NCBI RefSeq assembly: GCF_021869535.1 | Contig: NW_026262668.1 | Location: 71,073,558 to 71,137,557, forward strand | DNA: 64,000 nt | Reading direction: 5' to 3' | Source: Mytilus californianus | Taxonomy: Eukaryota; Mollusca; Bivalvia; Mytilida; Mytilidae | Shown: positions 56,850-64,000 of the stretch, piece after piece | Position numbering within the stretch: position 1 is the first letter of the stretch | Layout of the letters: every line of letters begins with the position of its first letter | Program-made: the position numbers and the translations under genes | The notes under the pieces: model-generated | Seen by the model: the letters and a program-made list of their open reading frames with translations, nothing else | Told to the model about the DNA's origin: nothing | The model's database searches: none

Positions 56850-59800
56850 CTGTAATAAAAGAAGATATTTAAGAAAACACTTTGTTCTTTAATAATAATA
56901 TTATTAGTATCAAAGTGATTAAATCTGTAAAATAAGAAATTTTTGTGATTTTTCATTATTTTGATAATTGTGGTAGACAAATATCTCATTTATTAGATCT
57001 CACATTGTTTGTGTGCAGCATTTCCTGAATTTTTCAAATGCATTTTTGTCAATTGTTCTGTAATCATATCAAGATACGTTTGAGACCATCTCATGAGCAC
57101 CTTTATTGTTTGAAATGAATATCATTGTGGAATGGATGGGGATATCAGAAAAGTTTGTACCTTGACCTTTAAACTTAAGATTCAACATATTTTTTGTGAC
57201 ATACAATTTTAGGCAGTGGTGAACACTCATAAAAAGTATCATCAATTAACTCTACGAGGTACTCAGTTATGGAACTGACTCAATTTATAAATATGTTACT
57301 AGGATGGGCAACTTTCAAAAGTTTGTGACCTTGACCTTTACAGCTGTTATCATAATGCTAGCAAGTTAAAGGTTTGGTTGGCTTGCTTGCTTTGTTTGTA
57401 TTAATGTTTGCTCAAGCATTGTAATTAAGATTGACATCTGAAAAAACAATATAAAAAGGCAGAGTTAAACTTGTATACATTATATTTAAATTTGATTGGA
57501 CATTATCAAATAATCAAATTTACCTATATACAGGTTTGACTCCGCCTACTTACACTGTTTGCAGATGTCAATCTTAATTACAATGCTTGAGCAAACATTA
57601 ATACAAACAAAGCAAGCAAGCCAACCAAACCTTTAACTTGCTAGCATTATGATAACAGCTGTAAGCTAACGATTACATTTGATTTCAGACACACCTTTTG
57701 GTAGCAGTGAACAATTATACTACCTACCAGGTAATATAATAAAAAAACTTGTAAGGGGTTCCGCAGAACCCAGTGTCTCGCCTACTATTGCTGCTGTCAG
57801 TTAAAGTGTAATATTGACTTTAAAAAGTGAGTCCATTTATCAGTAAAATAAAAAATTTAAAAAAAAAAAATTTATTTTCTTTAGATGCTGCTTCTTGTTA
57901 TTGAAGATTAGCTTCTGTCCAAGTTTCATAACAATCAATGAAGGTTTACAAATTTATCATGTCAAAACAATTTAATCCCAGACTGTCTGTAAATGTTAAC
58001 TGTAAAAAACTAAGTCTATCTATCAGAAAAAAACTGAAAATGAAAAAAAAATACATTTTCAAAATTTTGCTCTGGATACTGTATATTGGTCATAAAAAAG
58101 CTGCTGTCCAAATTTCCTAAAATTCCATGAAGGTTTGACAAAGTTATAAATGTCTAAAAATAACTTTAACCACAGACTGAACCTAAATGTTGACGACGCC
58201 GACACCACCACAGTCGACAGAATCTAGGATCGCTAAGTCTCGCTTTCGCGACATAAATGTCGCAGGCTCGACAAAAAGAACTCCAAGGGAAACTACAGAT
58301 AAAGAACAGACACAATTAGTTGGACCTATGGACTTTAACTAAGTTTGTGACCTTGATCTTGTCTTACACACTTTTTTCTAGTAGTAGTGAACATTCATAT
58401 CAAGTTTCTTAAATAAACTTGTAGAGGCAATCACATGATTTATGAATATGGACCTAGGATGGAAATTTTCAACTGAATATGTGACTTCATCTTTTAGCTA
58501 GAGATTCAAATCTTTCCATACACATCTTCTGGTGGTATTGAAAGTTCATATGAAGTATCATCAATTAACTCCAAGGGATATTCAAGATATAAAGAGACAC
58601 ACTGACACACTGACACACAGACACACTGATGGTCCCTAATGGGTAACTGCCATAGATGTTGGGACCCTTATATTCAATGTTTGCAATAATTTCAAAATAA
58701 AATTTACAGTATCAAAATTATGAGCATGAGTTCTTTATGTAATTTGATACAAGTGATAACATGAGGCTTGCTTAGTTATACTGTAATCATAAATAAACAG
58801 CTGCGCCATGAGCGCATGATACGCCCGTCGCTTTTTCAAAAAATAGAGTTCAATAACTTCTCAATGTCATATTAGAAATTCATGAAAAACTAAAGGGAGG
58901 TTGTCTTGATATATATATAAACCAGTCACCAAAGTTTCATGATAACTGCTCAAAGCATTGTACGAAAACTGGAAAATTTTGGAAAATCTCCCCTTTTTTA
59001 TGAATAAAATCACATAACTCCGAAATGTAAAATCTAAAATATATAAAAATCCAAAGGCAGCTTAAGTCAATAGATATAAACAATTCACCAAAGTTTCATG
59101 AAAACTGCTAAAAGCATTTTTGAGTTATTGTCCGAAAACTGGAAAATCCCCCTTTTTTAAATGAATAAAACCCCATAACTTGGAAACGTAAAATCTAAAA
59201 TTTATAAAAATCAAAAGGGAGCTCATCACAATAGATATAAACAATTCACCAAAGTTTCTTGTAAATTGGTGAAAGTGTTTTTGAGTTATTGTCCGAAAAC
59301 TGGAAAATCCCCCTTTTTTAATAAAAAAAACCCCCTAAACTCGGAAACTTAAAATCTAAAATTTATTAAAAAACGAAAGGGAGCTCACGTCAATAGATAA
59401 AAACAATTCACCAAAGTTTCATGTGAATTGTTTAAAGCGTTTTTGAGTTATTGTCCGATATGTTGACAACGGACGGACAGATGGACAGATAGACGGACAA
59501 CGGTATACCATAATACGTCCCGTAAACGGGCGTATAAAAATAGTGAAATACTGTAGCAGGATACCAAAGTAAAAAATGAAATAAGCACCAGCTGGTTTGA
59601 AAATTGTAAAAATAAAAATAAAACTTTAGAAACTTTGTGCATGCTTCAATTAACATTAGAATCTTACAAACTGTGGACTTGTGTTTTCTCATTGTGTTGT
59701 CAGTCATCCTGTCAGATATTGAGTTAAGATATATATTTGTGCCTTGAGCATTTACAAATCACACACAACTTTCATACTGGTTGACCTACTTTTGCCATAT

Positions 59801-62800
59801 TTATTGCTGTTGTATATTTTTCTCTCTATAATTGCGACATATTGAGTGGATATTTGGTATATATTTAACAATTCTTACCATTTCTGTTCCAAGCTCCCTT
59901 TTTAACAGTTGTTTCTCACTGGAGGGAAGGTGAGGATCTCTTAGATATCTGGTGGCTTGTGACATGACTATGTACAATGCATTTTCCATTACATAATGTA
60001 TCAAATTTCTGAAATAAGATTAGGAATACAGATTTTTTAATCCATCTTTTATTTAATTCCCAAAATTTTCTGGATAAATTCTCAAAATATTGGAGATCAT
60101 CTGCACATGTGACTTAACTCAACTGAGCATATATTGGGCCATTATTTGAAATACTGAATATGTTCAGGCAAGTAATAAACTATTAGAACATCTCATTGAC
60201 TAAAAATCTTGTTCAGAATTAGGAAGACAGTATTTCTTAGAGAAAGATAAAACAATCAATTTGAATACTTCATACTGTTTGTGTTTTTTGTCCCGAAAGT
60301 CCAGAGCTGAGATATCATATTGAAAATTTTGTTGCGTAACTTACGGTTACCATAGCAACTTTTAACTATTATTTATGATTATTAACAATGGAAAGTTTTG
60401 TGGAAAAGCTGAAACCTAAGGCACTCTTATATTCATGATACATTATGCTCATTTTTTTTTTAGAAATCTCTTCTGGTATTTTATGCCTTTTTTTTAACAT
60501 AAAGATTGTTCAAAAACTAAATACCATTACAAACAATAATTGCCATAGCTCAAGCACACAAACAATTAATAGGGGACTGTTTAAATTCCCTCATCTTATA
60601 AGTCACTCTGACAGTTAGTATTGAAGCCATTCTTTGATTTAGCAATGTGTTTTATGAATCTATAAAGTCCAAAACTTAATACTTACTTTGGGATTAACTC
60701 GGGACTGCCTTCTTCTGAATTGGAATTCTTATGAGGTGATCTCACTTCCTGCTAAATAAAACAAAATAGTCAATAAACAATATACGTGTTTATGTATGCT
60801 ATCACTTTAAACATTTTGTCAAGAATTTCATAATATTTGCAACTTTCATTTCTGCCTCTTAATAGAATAAAGGCATCTTTAAAAAGTCCATTTCATTCTC
60901 AGTCAAAAAACAACAACTTGAGAAAAAAATGTTGTCCTTTGTTTTCCTTTATTTAATAGAAGAAGTAATAAAAATATTCTTTAAAATACTACATTAAATT
61001 AAAGATAAAATACTACATTAAATTAAAGATAAAATACTACATTAAATTTACAGATAAAATACTACATTAAATTACAGATAATTGATCACTGTAAATGAAA
61101 AGTTTATTCCATATTCAAAGGAAGGGTTGATCGCTCGCAAATATTTTTAACCCTGCCACATCGTGTATTTGCCTGTCCAATCAGAAGCCTCATATTCAGT
61201 GATTGTTGTGGGCTGCTGTCTATCATATTTGCTTTTTGTTGGCACATAAATCAGGCCATAGGTTTTCTTAGTTTGAATTGTTTCACATGGTTTTAGTAGG
61301 GCCTTTTATAGCTTTCTATAGGGTATGGGTTTTGATCATTATATTGAAAGTATTGAAGGTTGTAAGGTAACCTATATTTGTTTAAATCAAAGTACTTTGG
61401 TCTCTGGTGGATAGTTGTCTCATTTTCAATCTTTCCACATCTTTTATTCTTTATAAACACCATACATTTCCCTGACAATAATTGCAAACATTTTATTCTT
61501 TAGACAACGATTGAACATTTTTTAAGGGATAGATGTAAAATTAAAGTAAACCCCTTCAAATCAGGGCTTCCAAAACGGTCATATATTCCGGACTTGACCG
61601 AAACTTTCATAAAAAGACCGGCTGCTCTCAGCCTCAAACGGTCAAATAGAATTGATGTGCCACATTTTGTTATTCAAGGCATTTTCATGAAACGATCATT
61701 TCAATTTTTACCAACTATCGATCGATAAAAATGTCCGTTTGGGGCTTTGGGCATGTCCGTTTGGGCATTTTAGTTTATAATTGTGGCAATCTATTTCACA
61801 AAGATATTTCGGTCATAATTGGGTTTAATAAAACAGAAGCAGCATATTTCAGATACTTTGAAGTGTCTCAGTTAGTCTAATCCTCTGGGTACATAAATGT
61901 ACGGCTTGGTCTTTAGCTTGTGTACATCAATAAAAAGTAGAAAAAACACGTTTTCTTTTATTTAAATAACAACAAGCTGTCAAACAATTATCCCTTCAAT
62001 AAGTTATATTGAAGCCATAAATCATTCACTGATTACAGGTTTGTTACCTTTGATGAGGTGTCCTTAGCTTGTCTTTATCAATAGAATTAATGATGCATAA
62101 CAATGTACATAAAGGTAATCCGGTAAACGAGGTCAAACATGTAAGCGTGTATGGAACAACATCCTATTTAATTACGCTTTATAGATATTATTTTAAATGA
62201 GCATTCAGTTTAAAAAGTATCCTGATATTTAAAAGTTATTCTTCAAATAAGGATATTTATAAATGAATAAGTATGATATATATTATTTTATTTAACACTG
62301 TACATCGTGTTAAATACTGGGGTACTCTCAAGGGGAAAATTTACTAAAATATATAGGAAAAACCAATGGACAAATTTCAGTCAATAAATGATTTAACTAA
62401 GGTAAATGGTGCCGTGATCACTTCTAAATTATATCAAGAGAACAATGCCTGCTCCGAATTTATTCAGACAATTTCTGATGTTATAGAGAAAGAGGTGATG
62501 TCCGACGTAAAGTTAAGTCCCGCCGTGGGAATTATGATCGACTAAGGTGTAGTCTAGGTATTGACGCTTTAGATCAACTTATGAGGATAAGCTTAGTAGG
62601 TGTAGATGTTAAAGACTTTGACCCTGTTCCTGCTATCCGCAAATGGCAATCCGTTCGTAACCGCCATGTTTATCAGACGTGACAATGCATTTAGCAAGCT
62701 CATGAATGTAAAATCTTAAATTAGACTAAATGAACTCTAATCTTGTGCTGTGATCTGTGCTTCTTTTCAATGTGCTCATTGTAATATTTATTGCGTGTGT

Positions 62801-63722
62801 TTGTCAACATTGTGCTCTTCTGATATTTTATTGTTGTTATATGCTTCCATAAAATATCATGTTGTTATTCATTAAATTATTTATCAACTGAGTATGTTTT
62901 TATTTATTCCTTATTTTCTAAATCAGGTTGGGAAATTGTACAAAGAAAAATGTTATCACTGTTCAGTAGATTTTACACGGTTTAAAACAATATCCTTCAT
63001 CGGGCCTCCTCAATGTTATCTATAAATACCGCATCAGTTGTAAAAGTCACGTGGTCAGGTAATCAATACACAAAAAGAAAAGTATCACGTGTATTGATGA
63101 TCAAGTTGTACTGCAATTAAAGCCAACATCAACAGTTTCAAATAAGATGGCCTTAATTTACAAAGTGTTAAGTACTCACAGAGAGAAGATAGATTATATA
63201 AACAGAAACAAAAACATGAGAACAGTCAGGTACTGAAGCTGATTGATGCAATGATGGTTACTGTATTACGATACACAGAAAAATGACACAATACCGAGGA
63301 TAATATTTAATTATTTTTAGAATGAAGAAAACAAAACAGTTATAAATAATTTTATTGCATATAACACTACTAATTATTTAGACACATATATCAATTTATG
63401 CATCCTCTCAGTTACATTTAAGTATCCAGCTGATCATTGACCATCAAAAATATTTCTTTGAAAAATGTCCGGCTGTCGTCAGGAAATTTTGGAAGCCCTG
63501 CTTCAAATTGAGGAAAAATTTCATTTGTTGATTTCTTTTCTTATATTCTGTGTAGTAAATTCCGTCAAGGGAGATAATTATATTTACCTTCATTAACAGC
63601 TTGACACACACATCTCTAATACACGATGTAAATGTACCAAATGATGGTATACTGTCCTGGTCTGGTGATGGACCACTAAATGCTAAGGCAAGGAAAGGAT
63701 CAAACTCACTATAGTCCATATT
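56649..63722 (-). CDS. NUP188: NUP188, nucleoporin Nup188, C-terminal part (last 4 coding exons; gene continues past the right edge)
   Basis: Large inner-ring scaffold nucleoporin that partners NUP93. Exons in order: 63722-63588, 60748-60687, 60008-59879, 56849-56649; GT-AG introns, phases 0, 2, 0; 175 aa ending in TGA. The final residues resemble the vertebrate NUP188 C-terminus: a helix with EKQLLKRELGTEM, then LQRYLRRGTPSSPSAAKSPR, a Ser-rich linker and FFKFVQEFVIQVLK (family pattern: RRGAPSSP, then a terminal QxFVxxxx helix). The Met at 63719 is internal, because an acceptor lies just upstream. About 90% of the protein should be outside the window. Identity rests on the C-terminal pattern only. 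Confidence 0.8.
57341..57661. mobile_element. 321-bp foldback MITE, copy 2, TA target duplication
   Basis: Inverted ends CAGCTGTTATCATAATGCTA and its complement, with TA on both sides (57339-57340, 57662-57663). The inner part AAGGTTTGGTTGGCTTGCTT matches copy 1 at 4733. The flanks join as GACCTTTA-AGCTAACGATT, matching an unfilled TRC-H unit (GACCTTTAAACTTAAGATT). Confidence 0.85.
57751..58272 (-). mobile_element. TRC-I element, minus copy
   Basis: Left end GTAAGGGGTTCCGCAGAACC, right end TCGCAGGCTCGACA; inverse of the copy at 14239. Interior half-repeats around AGCTTCTGTCCAAGTTTCAT. Confidence 0.75.
58796..59536 (+). mobile_element. TRC-F element, copy 2
   Basis: Head AACAGCTGCGCCATGAGCGC and ATACGCCCGT, four core units, GGACGGACAGATGGACAGAT, end CGTCCCGTAAACGGGCGTAT. 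Lies in the last NUP188 intron. Confidence 0.8.
59879..60008 (-). CDS. NUP188: NUP188 penultimate coding exon
   Basis: Completes Lys, then NLIHYVMENALYIVMSQATR and LPSSEKQLLKRELGTEM. Acceptor TTATTTCAG, donor GTAAGA. Confidence 0.85.
60687..60748 (-). CDS. NUP188: NUP188 62-nt coding exon
   Basis: EVRSPHKNSNSEEGSPELIP plus two bases of Lys; a polar linker. The acceptor is TTTAGCAG, two AGs three bases apart, so an extra Gln could be included. Donor GTAAGT. Confidence 0.75.
60984..61080 (+). repeat. Short tandem repeat, about 23-24-bp unit x4
   Basis: AAATACTACATTAAATTAAAG repeated four times with small changes. Confidence 0.85.
61108..61455 (-). repeat. Dispersed repeat R1, minus copy
   Basis: GGGCCTTTTATAGCTTTCTA, GTGGATAGTTGTCTCATTTT and ACCCTGCCACATCGTGTATT are the inverse of R1 words at 19398-19700. 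Confidence 0.7.
61562..63500 (+). mobile_element. Internally deleted hAT transposon with 8-bp target duplication
   Basis: Perfect 14-bp inverted termini CAGGGCTTCCAAAA (61562-61575 and 63487-63500) are flanked by the direct repeat CTTCAAAT (61554-61561 and 63501-63508). Inside are two transposase remnants (62366-62545 and 62539-62682). Length 1,939 bp. In the NUP188 intron, ending 87 bp before the 63588 exon. Confidence 0.88.
62366..62682 (+). pseudogene. hAT-type transposase remnant (N-terminal piece fused out of frame to C-terminal piece)
   Basis: The first 59 codons end LSPAVGIMID-stop, resembling the IMIDESTD catalytic-region start of DUF4371/ZNF862-like hAT transposases. Overlapping in another frame, RLRCSLGIDALDQLMRISLV and DVKDFDPVPAIRKW resemble the extreme C-terminal dimerisation region. 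Everything between is deleted, so no active protein is possible. Confidence 0.75.
63588..63722 (-). CDS. NUP188: NUP188 45-codon exon (first seen in the window)
   Basis: NMDYSEFDPFLALAFSGPSP through CIRDVCVKLLMK. Acceptor TTTATAG, donor GTAAAT, phase 0 at both ends. Upstream exons are off the window. Confidence 0.75.
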
Positions 63723-64000
63723 CTATAAATAAATAATGCATCTGAAGGTTAGCCTATTTAGAGACTCAAAACTCAAGACAAAGCTTAAAGACAGTTTGAT
63801 ATTTCTTTTGGGTACTTACTACCGTTCAACAATTAACCTGTAAAAGTGATTTTTCGAGATGAATGTCCATGTGGGATTTCTTGCATGTAAAAATGTTTTT
63901 TCACCTAGTCCAACTGCTCATTCTGCTTGTATATTTGCATTTCATCTGTATATCTCATTGGACCTATGATGTACTTATGTACACAGGCACTTGTCTCAGA
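63723..64000 (-). other. NUP188: NUP188 intron, right edge
   Basis: Intronic sequence upstream (minus strand) of the 63588-63722 exon. No further exon recognised before the window ends. Confidence 0.5.

Larger units (their letters stand above)
57110..58676 (+). mobile_element. TRC-H element hosting two nested elements
   Basis: Core words TTTGTGACCTTGACCTTTA, TATCATCAATTAACTCYAMG and AATATGGACCTAGGATGG recur in pieces at 57130-57340, 57664-57750 and 58290-58600. The tail is ACACACTGACACACAGACAC, then GGTCCCTAATGGG...GGGACCC. The MITE at 57341 and the TRC-I copy at 57751 sit inside it. Confidence 0.6.

Noticed and set aside
63444-63719. Met at 63719 as the start of a separate small gene
   Set aside because: A TTTATAG acceptor lies three bases upstream, the donor keeps phase with the next NUP188 exon, and the Met is best read as internal.
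1-64000. CRISPR-like array or a novel defence cluster
   Set aside because: The tandem arrays are ~160-bp degenerate units of eukaryotic elements. There are no short identical repeats with unique spacers, and the genes are ordinary animal housekeeping genes.

Overview
The window is nuclear DNA from an animal with AT-rich, intron-containing genes and very dense small mobile elements. The gene set, the GT-AG introns and the repeat types point to a bivalve mollusc, most likely a mytilid mussel: elements built on a tandem-repeat core with an ACGG-type microsatellite tail, a Penelope-like retroelement, and tails of the kind common in mussels. The taxon is an inference; there is no marker gene here.

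Five protein-coding genes can be assembled exon by exon. (1) OGG1, minus strand, 457-8706: 8-oxoguanine DNA glycosylase, six coding exons, 369 aa, complete. (2) LRRIQ3, plus strand, 12008-24091: leucine-rich-repeat/IQ protein, five coding exons, 789 aa, complete. (3) IDH3B, minus strand, 37749-50018: mitochondrial NAD-isocitrate dehydrogenase beta subunit, ten coding exons, 368 aa, complete; the first coding exon carries only the ATG. (4) SWSAP1-like, plus strand, 50137-50811: single-exon RAD51-paralog-like Shu-complex partner, sharing a 118-bp divergent promoter with IDH3B that holds an E2F-type site. (5) The last four coding exons of NUP188, minus strand, 56649-63722; the rest of the gene lies beyond the right edge. 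The genes are not a pathway. OGG1 and SWSAP1 are both DNA-repair genes, but nothing in the sequence ties them together.

Layout: 0.5-8.7 kb OGG1, whose intron 1 holds a TA-flanked MITE and a 2.5-kb inverted-repeat unit containing a dead LINE. 8.7-8.8 kb is a compact divergent start region. 8.8-12 kb holds three small inverted-repeat elements. 12-24 kb is LRRIQ3, whose intron 2 holds a broken Penelope-like element with three later insertions. 24-28.7 kb is AT-rich with almost no recognisable repeats, possibly a very long 3' UTR. 28.7-37.5 kb is a nest of tandem-repeat-core elements. 37.7-50 kb is IDH3B with many intronic elements. 50-56.6 kb is SWSAP1 and repeat-rich spacer. 56.6-64 kb is the 3' part of NUP188, with an internally deleted hAT transposon in an intron.

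The most interesting material is the non-coding architecture. At least nine families of small elements (called TRC-A to TRC-J here; TRC-I lacks a clear core) share one plan: a head hairpin or short inverted terminus, usually a core of about 160-bp degenerate tandem repeats, often a GACGG/GACAG tract, then a 3' hairpin. This resembles the bivalve 'pearl' elements and Helentron-derived non-autonomous elements. Several insertions can be resolved because a second, uninterrupted copy of the target is in the same window. Three families whose cores look unrelated keep two short boxes at a constant 77-79-nt spacing. I saw no CRISPR array, rRNA or convincing tRNA, and no defence-type or biosynthetic system.
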